A DNA stretch of 64,000 nt from Arenicola marina (Eukaryota > Annelida > Polychaeta > Arenicolidae). The stretch spans positions 62,001-126,000 of the forward strand of contig CAXHSH010000664.1 of assembly GCA_964019135.1 (NCBI GenBank). Reading direction: 5' to 3'. Below are positions 48,601 to 59,459 of the stretch, one piece after another; positions within the stretch are counted from its first letter, which is position 1; every line of letters starts with the position of its first letter. The notes under the pieces are model-generated. The model saw only the letters and a list, made by a program, of their open reading frames with translations, did not search any database and was not told where the DNA came from. The position numbers and the translations under genes are program-made.

Positions 48601-49584
48601 TTTACAGCATAAAACAAATGGGGATGACAGTTTGGGTTTCTAGGTTTTGATATTCCACTTGCTCATTTTGGTAATTCAGGAAGCATATTTCATTGTCAAG
48701 TTCAGTCAAATCAACAAACAATAGTGCACATGAGCAGAATGGCAAATTTTGTCGACCGGTGGTAATACACATGGGAAAATGTGGAAACTTAAGTTAGAAA
48801 GCACAATGCTAGTTTTTGTTCTTGTGGTGGGTATGCAATGTTGTTACACAAACCAGTGTGTTGTTACTTACATGCGAATGAGCAATGTATTCAGCCTTAA
48901 TTACAGGGGGTATTATTTTGGTTAGGATCTAGCTGTTGTTATCCATCTTGTGGACACTGCTTTCACAAACACATTCAAACAATGATCTTTAGCAAGCTTT
49001 TATCTCACTTCAATTTTCATGAAAGAAAAACAAACAGATATTCCAGTTCAACACCTCTTTTGGCAGAACAGGTATTACTAATAATTCACTGATTTACCAT
49101 ATTTCTCATGTTGTCTGCATCAGCATCACTGTCATCATCTCCATCACAGTCTCTGTTCCCTGAATCATCCATGTCTTCATCCATATTGATACTGTTAAGA
49201 GATTCCTACATGACAAAGCATTAGACAATATGATTAAACATTTAGTCTTAACAGTCAACTTTAAACCAAGGAAAGTTTATTTACCCAGGAAATATTTTAA
49301 TACCACTAAGATATAGTAACATGTAAAGATTTATCACACTTTTGAAACAGTGCAGACCTTGTAAAAATGAAGGCAAAATCAGTCCTCTCCAAAACACTTA
49401 CCATGTTAATACATGGTTGTAAAGCGTCCCTTTGTTCTGAATTCTCTCCACGCATAAACTGCTTCAACCGGGCCCTTTCTGTTGTACGAGGAAATACTAC
49501 GGTATGATCTCTGAGATACTTCTTGTATCTAATCCTCTGACTTTTTCTTCCTGCTGTCTTGCTGGTTTCACTTCCAGATGCCAT
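45656..49584 (-). CDS. EnSpm/tnp2-type transposase, 917 aa, four coding exons
   Basis: Coding exons 49584-49402, 49205-49098, 48559-48347 and 47905-45656 all join in phase 0 with GT-AG borders. Exon 1 is basic, exons 2-3 are very acidic (Asp/Glu/Asn repeats such as GEDNSDD), and exon 4 holds the transposase. Exon 4 starts with a zinc-like C-x2-C...C-x2-C (near residue 240). NCDGVPVF (about 340), SSDAVARPML with FNGLHGCDWCKHPG, VPDYLHCVLLG and FGPLWNVSCFVFEGNNG follow. These fit the tnp2/EnSpm RNase H-fold core (D, D and E-containing blocks). No stop or frameshift is visible. It probably cuts both ends of this element in the nucleus. Confidence 0.87.
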
Positions 49585-51139
49585 TTTCTGACAATAATAT
49601 TTAACAAAAAAAGTGTAAGTTTAACAGACATATATAGATATATAAACAACATTAATATTATTTCAATTTGTAACAGTATTCCACATATAACGTAATACTT
49701 CAGATAAAGATATGAGAGCATGAAGCTATAGTGAATATTGATATAACCAATTAATCTATCTACTATGCGCACAGATCAATTCCTATCCCCGCCATGTGAT
49801 ACCTCATCTGGGGACTATACCATCTTCATTATCCCAGGATCGAGGTTTACATAGTTCTAGTCCAGTTCAGCCAAAATATATTAAAAATATGATTAGTATA
49901 TATAATATACCATCTTATATAGCACATATAGATCTATATAGTGCCATTATAATATAATTATTTTAATCAAACCTGGACATTTCATTATATGATTTTACTA
50001 AACTAATCATTATATTGGCAAAAAAGAATTTTGCCTTTGTATAATACTTATAACTTAGATCTAAGCCTTATATTTTTTATCTTCTAAATTAATATATAGT
50101 CTAGAGTCTAATTAGATATAAACTTAATAAATTACAAGTTTTCTGAAACATTGATTAGAAGCTTAATATCATCTCACTGGGTCTATTAGGGTTTTGTATT
50201 ATTTTGTAGTTTATTATTATATTTTTATATGTTAAATTTGAGTGCATCAGTAGATTCTATCAGGCTGTCTGACTGTCAGGCAATCAGCCGTATAACTTAT
50301 ATATCGCTCAGTCGTTATTTTGAGTCGGCATTAAGCTGCACTGTAATTAACCGCCCAGTTGGTTTATAAGCTTACTTCTAAAAAAACTCACAAAACAATC
50401 CCGTGGAACGTAAGTGCTGCTAGACTGTATAACTTATATTGAAAACGGGACCATTATTTGGTCTATACGTGTAGAATCTACGTTCCAAACCCACAGCACA
50501 GGTTCCTGCCATACATAACTCTAACCAGTTACCAAAGTCACGTGCTACATGGGGAATTTCATTGTCAGCTGATAGGGGTGTTAGCATGTGAAGCAGATCA
50601 AAATAATTTCTTTGTAATTGCCATTGAATATAGATCAGTGAATTATTTGTGCTCAGATACTTACATAATATATATATATATGGTGTCTAGGTGGCAATTA
50701 ATACATATGACATTTGTTAAACGTCCACTATAACATCCGTCACTTACCAGATAAAGATATTCCAACACCCCCCCACAAAGTGATGACCATCCCAAACTAC
50801 GTAGATCTATGACCAATCGCGTACAGTATCCGTCCGCTTAAAAAATCCTAATACTAGCCTACTGCGCAAGTTCGTCTGCTATGTGCCCGATGAAATTATT
50901 TATTTCTTTCATGCGTGTAATTGAACTTACATACAAACATTGTAATAATTAAGGCTCTGAAACATCGATACATTTTGAAAATAAAGAGACACGTGACCTG
51001 CTTACATTCCATTTGGCGCGCACGCGGATGTGGATCTAGATTCTGGATCCAGATTCTAGATCTACTTTCCAAACGGGCGCGAATTTCCAATAGACCAATT
51101 CTTGTGATTTACTATTGACAATATCGGACAGAAATCGAC
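49585..51139. other. AT-rich spacer between divergent genes
   Basis: A 1.55-kb gap between the start codons of the transposase and the BEN gene, presumably holding both promoters and 5' untranslated sequence. A CAG acceptor-like site just before the transposase ATG (near 49589) could end a non-coding first exon. No other gene is seen. Confidence 0.5.
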
Positions 51140-54100
51140 ATGGAGAAACAGTGGGCCTTGTTCGATTTTGCGGACGACACGGTCGAGGTCGATGAGCTAA
51201 CCTTGATCGAAGATTTTGATTCTGATACCGACTACGTGGGAAAAGAAGTTATCGTGCAATGTTTATCTTCCAAGAAGTTGAGGAGATTCGCGGAGAAAGG
51301 GTCGGATGGACGTTATCCTGCCACAGTTCTCAGAATCAGTGGTAAGTCTACAATTTTTATATTTTAGTGGTAAACGTCATCAGATCGCATCAGTTTATTG
51401 TGTGCTTCGCGATGCTTATAAGTAGAAGTGCCGCGACAGAGTTCTGTGGTACGTGTCCCTGGGATAGACACGTTTGCCACATCACAGCCGAAACGGCCAT
51501 GTTAGGCTAGGCTAGATCCATCAGGTTTCTGAATTCATAGAATGAAACATTCGATTTTTCTGCAAATTTTGATATAAACTTCGCCTGGGCTTAGTTTTGG
51601 CGGGAAAGAACTCGATATGCAACTTTATTCATGTTAATGGCAATGGCCAATGCATGCAACAATTTTTAACTTAGCAAGTTAATTAATTTTGAACTATTTT
51701 TGAAACCCATTGTTTGACTGCATAAATGTTACCTTGGTGAGAACCATACTAATATCACAGGACGAAAGGTACACAGCTGCTGTATAATGTGCACATTTTA
51801 ATGACAAGCTTTTTTTTATGCCTTTATTTATGGTAGATCTAGATCTAAGCTTACATAAGAAAGCTACACTTTAGGTTTTGATATTGCATATGTGAACTTT
51901 TTAGAATATAAATAAGTAAGCTTACATGTTTTTAAATCAAAATAATTTTTTTTCAAGAAAAACTTTGCAGCAGAAAAACCTATATTGTGCCCTCTCTGTT
52001 TTGTAGATGATGTCTTACGCCTAAAGCAAGCTGCTGCAGCTATAGTTGACGGGCATGAGTTTGGCTCTCCAAAACATGGACTTGGGAGAGGTTTCCGTCA
52101 GAAGCGCGCAGCACCTCGGCTTGGGACAAGTGACGAGGAAGATGAAATGGATCCATTGCAGCCAAAGGATAAATCAGGGAAGAAAAAAAAAGCTGCGGTG
52201 TCAAAAAGCCAGGCTGCAGCATCTGCAAAAATGGCAGCTATGCTGCAAAAATCTGAGGTAGCTAGTTTCCTCCTTTTTTCTCTGCTTAATTGTGAACCTG
52301 TTCAATTAAGCTTATAGTATATTATTAAGATAAATATATATTGCATGATAACTCACAATATAAGCATGTTACTTCTTACATATTATATTTGCCAAAGTTG
52401 TTAAATATTGGTTCAAGCCCCTCAAGTTATTTTGAATTGTTTGTACATAATTTAATTCCACCATTTTCCAGCATACTCTCCAAATTTCATTTTTATTATA
52501 ATGTTGCTGATTAGATGTAACTCTAATGTTTCAGTCATCGGGTAAGGAAAAAACTGACCAAACCAATGTCAAGGCCATGCAGAAACAGATCACAGAACTG
52601 ACTGCTGCACTGCAAAAAGAAAAAGAGGAAAACGAATCATTGCAGATTAAACTGGATTCTCTCATGGGTAAGAAGACAAAATGGATGGTTGGTTGTATAT
52701 TCAGGATGCTTTAATCACTTTTGTGGTCATATCGGGTCAATGGGACAAAGAAGGGAGAGTGGAGTCATGTCCCCTGGGTAACCTTTACTGTTTGTGAAGA
52801 ACATAGGATTTGTTTCTGCAACCACATATCAGGTGGCAAGAGCATGCATTGAGCACTCTTGCCCTCTGAGTTACCAAGCTGCCTCAAAGACAAACTGAAA
52901 AACATTAGTTTGTTACTGTAGTGCAGATAGTATTTATCACACTGTATAATTTCTCCAGAAGTTATTCACCACTCAATTATAACATTAAAAATTATTTATT
53001 CAATGATTATTTATGTGTGATGTTAAGTCATTAAAATAGGAAGATTGCTTTTTACTTTTCCATTTCTCCAACAGACCTCAGACAAACTGTAAAGACCTTA
53101 AAGAAGGCGGTGGAAACCCTCCAAGACAAACAGATAACACGGAGAACTGAGCCTATGCCAATTACCGGTACACCTAGGCGACCCACTGGAACTGATCCTG
53201 TATCAGTAACTTCATCGCCCAGCACTACACAGGCTGGTCAGGTCATCACTGACGATGGCATGGTGTGTATATATGCAAAGCTAGGGCTTGCTGTCACAGA
53301 TGACATACACAGATAATTTCAATATGAACTCATAATAACATGATTATGATATGAGAGAAGCTAGTTAGATGCATTTATGGCCTGGTTCATGCAAGCAAGC
53401 TCTTTTATTAGTCTCAATGTAGTAAAACTAAATCCAGGCCTCGTACACATTTCCTCATCGTCTGAAGGTGGTTATATATACCAAAAATTCATCGTGAATA
53501 AACGTTAAAGTGACAGGGCTATTTTTTTCACTAGGATGTGAAAATCAGTTGACTAATTAAGTTTGCATTGCAAATTACCTTCTCAGGCGCAGATTGGAAC
53601 CAGCCATGCGGACTAATTAGGTTTGCATTGCAAATTACCTTCTCAGGCGCAGATTGGAACCAGCCATGCGGTGAAGATGCAAATGTCCTCCCTAAAGAGA
53701 TGCAAACACCAGGACTATCGGCGCCTAACAACCGATCTAATGACTGTGGTGTTTAGCCGTGAGGAGATGGCGACGCACTCACTCAGTGGCCAGCGGGCCG
53801 CAAACCAGGAGGTGGGAAAGCCCAAGATTGACCCCGACCGCATGGAGGCAATACGAGGTATAATTGTTATCTGCTTATATCTGACATCCAGTCTTCTATT
53901 CCAGAAACTTGAAGATGTAATGAATAGTATGTTTTACCAAACTGGCACAGAATAAAAACCATCTTGGGATTGTAAGAATCAATTTTGGAAAAAATGCTAT
54001 GTATTTATACATCCTATCTTATTGTGAAGATTTGTTGCACCTTGCTTTCTACACTGCCGTGTTTGTTTCAGAGTATGTCATGGGGATCTTCCCTGATACC

Positions 54101-54199
54101 ACGTATGGCGATATGAACCGCATCATGACAACAAAGTTGAATAACGAGGGAAAAATGATGAAGAGGGAAAAGCCGATGGGGAATACCCCGGCCAACTAA
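51140..54199 (+). CDS. Coiled-coil + BEN-domain protein, 368 aa, six exons
   Basis: Exons 51140-51341, 52007-52257, 52535-52667, 53075-53262, 53653-53857 and 54072-54199 join with consistent phases and GT-AG borders. The N-terminus is acidic, residues about 68-150 are Lys/Ala-rich, 152-215 form a coiled coil (ITELTAALQKEKEENESLQ), and about 275-355 are a BEN domain (LMTVVFSREEMATHSLSGQR ... IDPDRMEAIR ... FPDTTYGDMNRIMTTKLNNE). BEN domains bind DNA, often palindromic sites. It lies inside the transposon, divergent from the transposase, so a TNPA-like role on the subterminal repeats is inferred. AATAAA at 54449-54454 may end the transcript. Confidence 0.85.
53551..53670. repeat. 60-bp tandem duplication spanning a splice acceptor of the BEN gene
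   Basis: 53551-53610 and 53611-53670 differ at one base. Each contains TTCTCAGGCGCAG followed by the start of exon 5, so the acceptor exists twice. Only the second copy leads into the full exon. Confidence 0.9.
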
Positions 54200-54647
54200 G
54201 TTAACACGTCAGTTTTACTGTTTATGCCCCTACTTATATGTTTAAGGCCTAATTTACCTTATAAAATCCATCATTAGTTAACTTTGACTAACCTACCGTT
54301 GACTGTTTTTGTGTCATATTATCATTTAGGAAATGTTTTATCTTAATTAATCACTTATATACCGGTAATACATTTTATCTTCTCACAAGTATGCCTCATG
54401 GTATTAGTGCTACGTGGTAACCAAACATGACATGTAATATTTCAATTGAATAAATTACGTCATTAAAGTAAATTCCTTTGTTTAAATTGTATTGTCTTTA
54501 ATCCGCAAGCTATGTATATAGTAGCTGAATGTGCATGGATCGAGCTTCCACATGCTTCTTACAGTTTGAAGTAAGTGATTTACGTTATATGCAAATCAGC
54601 ATTGGCTGGTGAATATTCAAGGATGTATGTATAGCGCCATAGAAAAG
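54200..54647. other. 3' flank of the BEN gene
   Basis: AT-rich sequence with a poly(A) signal near 54450 and no further gene before the right repeat array. Confidence 0.5.
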
Positions 54648-55505
54648 CTGAAATATAGTATAATTAAGTGTGATGGAATTCCAGTATGATATTATATTCT
54701 GACAGGATATAGTTGAACTATAGTCATACTATGACATAATCAACTATAGTATAACAGTAGTGCCACTAATATTACTATAGTATAACTACAATATTACTAT
54801 AGTATAACTGCAGTAGTACCACAAACATTACTGTAGTAAAACCATAGTATTACTGTAGTCAAAGTATAGTATTACTGTAGTCAAACTATGGTATTACTGT
54901 AGTAAAACTATAGTATTGCTGTAGTAAAACTATAGCAAACTATGGTATTACTGTAGTCAAACTATAGTATTACTGTAGTCAAACTATGATATTACTGTAG
55001 TAAAACTATAGTATTACCGTAGTAAAACTACAGTAATTTTGACTATAGTAATTTTGTGGTATTTTGGCCACTGTAGTATTTTGTACTACAGTAAAACTAT
55101 AGTATTACTGTAGTAAAACTATAGCAAACTATAGTATTACTGTAGTAAAACTATAGTATTACTGTAGTAAAACTATAGCAAACTATAGTATTACTGTAGT
55201 AAAACTATAGTATTACTGTAGTCAAACTATGATATTACTGTAGTAAAACTATAGTATTACCGTAGTAAAATTACAGTAATTTTGACTATAGTATTTTTGT
55301 GGTATTTTGGCCACTGTAGTATTTTGTACTACAGTAAAACTATAGTATTACTGCAGTAAAACTATAGCAAACTATAGTATTACTGTAGTAAAACTATAGT
55401 ATTACTGTAGTAAAACTATGGTATTACTGTAGTACAAAATACTACAGTGGCCAAAATACCACAAAAATACTATAGTCAAAATTACTATAGTTTTATCATA
55501 GTTAC
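54648..55505. repeat. Right subterminal repeat array with internal palindrome
   Basis: Many units of ACTGTAGTAAAACTATAGTA type. Blocks containing TTTTGTGGTATTTTGGCCAC occur at about 55055 and 55294 in one orientation and at about 55451 inverted. The right end can therefore fold into a large hairpin. It is longer and more regular than the left array. Confidence 0.85.
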
Positions 55506-55528
55506 ACTGTAGTAAATTTTTATAAGGG
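55506..55528 (-). repeat. Right terminal inverted repeat of the transposon
   Basis: Reverse complement starts CCCTTATA. Four mismatches to the left end over 23 bases. Confidence 0.85.
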
Positions 55529-55530
55529 CC

Positions 55531-55603
55531 GGCATTGGCACCAAACATCTCAAGACTAATTGAGTTGTACTTCAACAAATTCATCCCAATGGTACTCGCT
55601 TAA
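55531..55603 (+). CDS. SWIM-YqaJ gene, end of last exon beyond the transposon
   Basis: Leaving out 44722-55528 and one CC, the codon run continues GAT CCG GCA TTG GCA. It encodes ALAPNISRLIELYFNKFI and then PMVLA with a TAA at 55601-55603. The C-terminal I-x-x-L-x-x-Y-F-x-x-F-I-P pattern is what the nuclease family has at its end, which is good evidence for the insertion and its exact borders. Confidence 0.85.
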
Positions 55604-56385
55604 GATGAGCTTGTAATGTTTAAAGCCTGATGAAGAATTTCGATCTGTAGCCGCGTGAAATCCGATTGTGTAAAACGAAAAGCGTATTGAGAATCACGAA
55701 TAAGTCTATATGATAAAAAAATAAACAATAATGAATCTTGAAACGCCTTTATTTTGTCCTTTTTTTTAGCAATTCAAAAGTACATGTCCGCATTTCACAT
55801 CATGAACCTCGAGCATAACATACTCCTCGTCATAAACACCTGGTATATAGACACTTGCATTCCATGGACATGTGCAACGGGATTCGAATAGCCTAAGTGC
55901 AAGAATACGAATCACTGATTTCTTTGAGCAACGGTGCCTGCAGGTTAACAAGACAGCAGCAAACCTGAAATATCTTTGTTGCAAAGGGTCGTAAATTGGC
56001 AGGGATATGAGATAAAATTTCAAAAAAATTTAGTCGCTCGTTCGCCCGCTCAACATGTTTTTGTGCTCTGGCTATTTTTCGACAAAGTTGGGCTTCAACC
56101 GTAAACTGCTATTTCTGGGACAAAAAAGGAGGTCTGTTTAGGCTAACGCCAGATGGTAACTTGTTGAAAATTGCAAACCCTTTGTCGGCCAAGATTAGAT
56201 CTCCCGGTTGCAACCCTTTCAGAAATTCACTATGCTTAATTACTGCGATGTCGGAAGTGGAGCCTGGGTACAATTTACTCGAATATACGATTGTTGCATT
56301 GGGCGCAACACCAGTAACGGTTTTAAGGGTGTGTCTACTCTTGTAGGAACTAAAAGATGCTGCCTGCATATCTAGTCTAGATGGA

Positions 56386-56570
56386 ATGGAATATTGGTGT
56401 TTTAGGCCACTTTTGTGCACATACAGGCTAAATTGGGCCAAGGAACCTCCCGAGACGATGAAGGATGAAGGAATGAAACATGCCCCAGATTAGGTGCCCG
56501 AGCCCGGATTCGAACCCAGGACCTATTGATCTGCGGTCTAGTGCGCTAACCACTACACCAGGGAGGCCCC
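56386..56570 (-). mobile_element. tRNA-derived SINE with 15-bp target duplication
   Basis: TCTAGTCTAGATGGA flanks it on both sides (56371-56385 and 56571-56585). The head, read on the minus strand, has a pol III A box (TGGTGTAGTGGTTAGCGC) and B box (GGTTCGAATCC) at tRNA spacing. The body and tail match 40222-40325. It lies in the reading frame of the THAP transposase gene and explains its split. Confidence 0.9.
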
Positions 56571-58691
56571 TCTAGTCTAGATGGAACGTCTTGGGTAATT
56601 TCGGTAGCATCAATTACTACTCTCGCACTTACAAAGTCCACAAAGGCGGCTGGCATAGTTCCTTTGCATTTTGCTTGCGAGGGAATACCCAGACCGATGA
56701 TGCCTTCAAATAAGAGTTCATGCAAAGCACAAAGTAAAGTATTAAACACATTTCTAGCCGTGGTTGGACTGGCGCAAAAGCGATGAGCGAGGTTCAGAAC
56801 CCTAAAATTCAATCGAAGTCTCATCAGCGTAATTAGTAACTGATCTTCTAGTGTGATATTTCTCACAGACCAACCTAAATAATATTTCAAATTAAATCGT
56901 CGCAGTGTATCGACTAATACACAAAAGATGTCATATGGAATGGAGGTATACAACAGCATCTGAAAAGCAAAAAAAAGCATAATAACTCAGTTATACACTT
57001 GTGATATTTTCCCTGACCATTTGGTCTGGGTGATATAAAGGATATAATTAGGTGTTTTAGGAACTATGACTACTTGAATGATGAGTCCATAATTCCCTAA
57101 AGTAATATCGTGAGAATGAGCGGTATAAAACTATTTATCCTTTGTGTAACATGGTTAGAGAACTGTGTGCAACTAATAAGTTCCTCATCTACATTAATAA
57201 CTATGTAATCTAAAACAGAGAAGTAACATTTAGTTAGCCCTGAAGAACCCAGGCCTCGCTACCGCTCGGCCAGGGTCCTGAAGTGCAGCCTGCAAATCCT
57301 CAGCGATTTGAAACCCCTCCACTTTAATCTGACTAGTGTCACTTTTTGGGTGAATAGCACGTCCAATCCTTATTATATTTGAATTCTACATACCTTAAAC
57401 TATCTATTTACGTATAGTTTGTTTCTTTGAAGAACTGTTGATGTCCACAATACCGGCGATATTCCGCATTTCATTCGTAACATGCGCGCAGCCATTCGAA
57501 GTGACAACACTCACTTTTGCAGGAGATTCCTTTATATCACATATTGAGAATGGTTGCGGCTTCCCCAAACTCCTAGCTTTGAGTTCATTTTCCAGTTCAG
57601 ACACTCTCGCTTTTAGCTCTTCAATGTTATCAGCAAGATTTTGTGATATCAAATCAATATGTACATCAGCAGCAGAAGCGGAATCCACAGTTAGCTTGTC
57701 CGAGGATTCAGAGTAGTTGACAACCATTTGTGCAGCACACGATGAGTCATTGTAGTTCTCAGTTAACTGGGCAGGGGCTAATGAGGTGTTGCTGTGGCTT
57801 TCATTCAACCGGGCAATGGATAGATTGTCTTCATATGTTTCTGCAGTACTGACTGTTGATGCATAATTGTGGTCTAGTTCAAGACTCACTGATTCAGTGT
57901 CACACCTAAAGTAAAAAAGAAAAGATAATATATATAAAGTCGAAGTCATAAATGCTGTAGACTCACATTACAGCCCATATTTTCCACGAATTTGTCCCGA
58001 TCACTGAACTGACAAAGCAACCCTAGGCAGTTTTAATGATACAAAACTTGTGTGTGTACTGCAGGGTTATTCTTTTGAAGACACACACAATGTAACAAGT
58101 AATAAATAGACTATAAATAGACTATACTAGTATATGTTAGAGAGGTGATCTATAAATACTAATATTGCTCCATTGAGTTTAAAGTAATAAACCCTGGCAA
58201 TCCTAAAGCCATAGCTCTTCTTTATAAACAGTTATTCCATTAAATATAACCTATGAAATTTTCCATATCTTTATCACTGGTTATAGTATTTAGCCTCAAT
58301 TTATCATTTTAAACAGATAGAGAATGATACATTTTAGACTTACTTCAATTGCTTAGATGATGGATTTCCTGTTTGGATGCTGGGAAATACAAATCGTTTC
58401 TTTTCGTTATGTGGAAAGATTGTCGGCCCATTGTTCTTGTCCCCATCGACAAAATGACAGGAGCAAATTCTGTCATAATATTCCACCTTTCGGTCACTTC
58501 TTCTGCAAAATTAGGCAGTCCAGTTACTTTTCCATAACTTTATTTAATCAATTATATTTGTAAGATTTATTTTATATTATCAAAAAAATGTATATTACTA
58601 TTTATCTTTATCGCTCTATATCTTATATTAACTCATATTAGTCCATAGACTATATAGTAGATCTAAATGAGATGACAAATAACATAGCCGG

Positions 58692-58764
58692 AAGTTCAGA
58701 CGTTTTGTCTTGACACTTCTCCAAGAACAAGTCAACACTAGGTGTCAAGATAGCGTCTGAACTT
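58692..58764. repeat. Inverted repeat (hairpin) in the first intron of the THAP gene
   Basis: Arms 58692-58716 and 58742-58764 (AAGTTCAGACG...TCTTGACAC and its complement) with a 25-nt loop and a 2-nt length difference. It could be a miniature element or a hairpin RNA. Confidence 0.7.
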
Positions 58765-58909
58765 TGAGGCTAATTTAAAATAAGCTTCGACTAACCTGCA
58801 AAGCTTTTCCCACTTTCTCTGCGATTTTGAATCGGATGGAAACCGAAAAAAAAGCACACTGCTTTATATCTGAAGGATGAAAACAACCAAAAACAAAACA
58901 AATTCCCAT

Positions 58910-59459
58910 CTTTCGAATTTCGTTCGAACTTCAGCGTTCAAAATAGTTACACAGTGGAAAGGGTAATACACGTCGCCGGGCAGTGATAACAGATACAACG
59001 GCAGGCACATTATCATTCATAAGCGTATACACCCTGGTTTCAACTGGTCGTTTCTCTCAAAAGGTTCGTACTTTAATCTCTATTTTAAATTTTTCGTGTT
59101 TTGTAAAGGTCAAAAGATATTTTGCATCAAATAAAATATTTTTTCGTGGTAAGGTATTCTCATAATTGTGCCTGATATGAGGCCTTATTGGCAGCCAAAT
59201 TCCATTCTTTCCGTGTTAAAAGATAGCGAAAAAGGTAAAACACGCGTGCGCGATTCGCGATGTCGCCAATATGGCGTTGGTGTCGTTACAACGGTAGACG
59301 AGACAACCGGGCCCTATCAGTGCATGTTTGTGTGCCGTAAACTTTGACCCGGATGTGCAACAGAGCGTGTCGCGCACGCGCACTCGAAACTACGAGGTGG
59401 CTTATTGAAATTTTAGTACGTGGTAACTCAAGCTGACTGGAAATGTTATGTCAATTTTA
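58910..59459. other. 5' flank of the THAP gene, no other gene
   Basis: Contains CpG-rich patches near 59240-59390 (GCGTGTCGCGCACGCGCAC) that may be promoter sequence. Nothing else is supported. Confidence 0.4.

Larger units (their letters stand above)
44722..55528. mobile_element. 10.8-kb EnSpm/CACTA-like DNA transposon with transposase and BEN gene
   Basis: The ends are inverted repeats: left CCCTTAAGAAAATTCACTA, right (reverse complement) CCCTTATAAAAATTTACTA, with 19 of 23 bases matching through the following (T/C)AGT. A CC is duplicated at the insertion (44720-44721 and 55529-55530). Arrays of ACTATAGTA-type repeats lie inside each end. Two divergent genes fill the middle: a minus-strand tnp2/EnSpm-type transposase and a plus-strand coiled-coil/BEN protein, both with intact frames and splice sites. 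It sits in an exon of the SWIM-YqaJ gene. A CACTA string occurs 14 bp inside the left end only. It appears complete and possibly recent. Confidence 0.88.
55893..58909 (-). pseudogene. THAP + DDE transposase gene (ISL2EU-like), split by a SINE
   Basis: Minus-strand exons 58909-58796, 58502-58344, 57905-57412 and 56959-55893 have GT-AG borders. Exons 1-2 encode a THAP zinc finger ([33 protein letters not shown]). Exon 3 has a coiled coil, exon 4 a helix-turn-helix (ITLEDQLLITLMRLRLN) and a DDE core: VIDATEI, ILADKGF and HVERANERL give D, D and E. Damage: a SINE at 56386-56570, a TAG at 56109-56111 in the exon-4 frame, and a one-base shift at an A8 tract (58846-58853) in exon 1. THAP with this DDE type fits ISL2EU transposons. 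No terminal repeats were found, so an old domesticated copy is also possible. Confidence 0.8.

Noticed and set aside
56498-56570. A tRNA gene on the minus strand
   Set aside because: The tRNA-like A and B boxes are followed by a SINE body and tail and flanked by a 15-bp duplication, so it is the head of a SINE.
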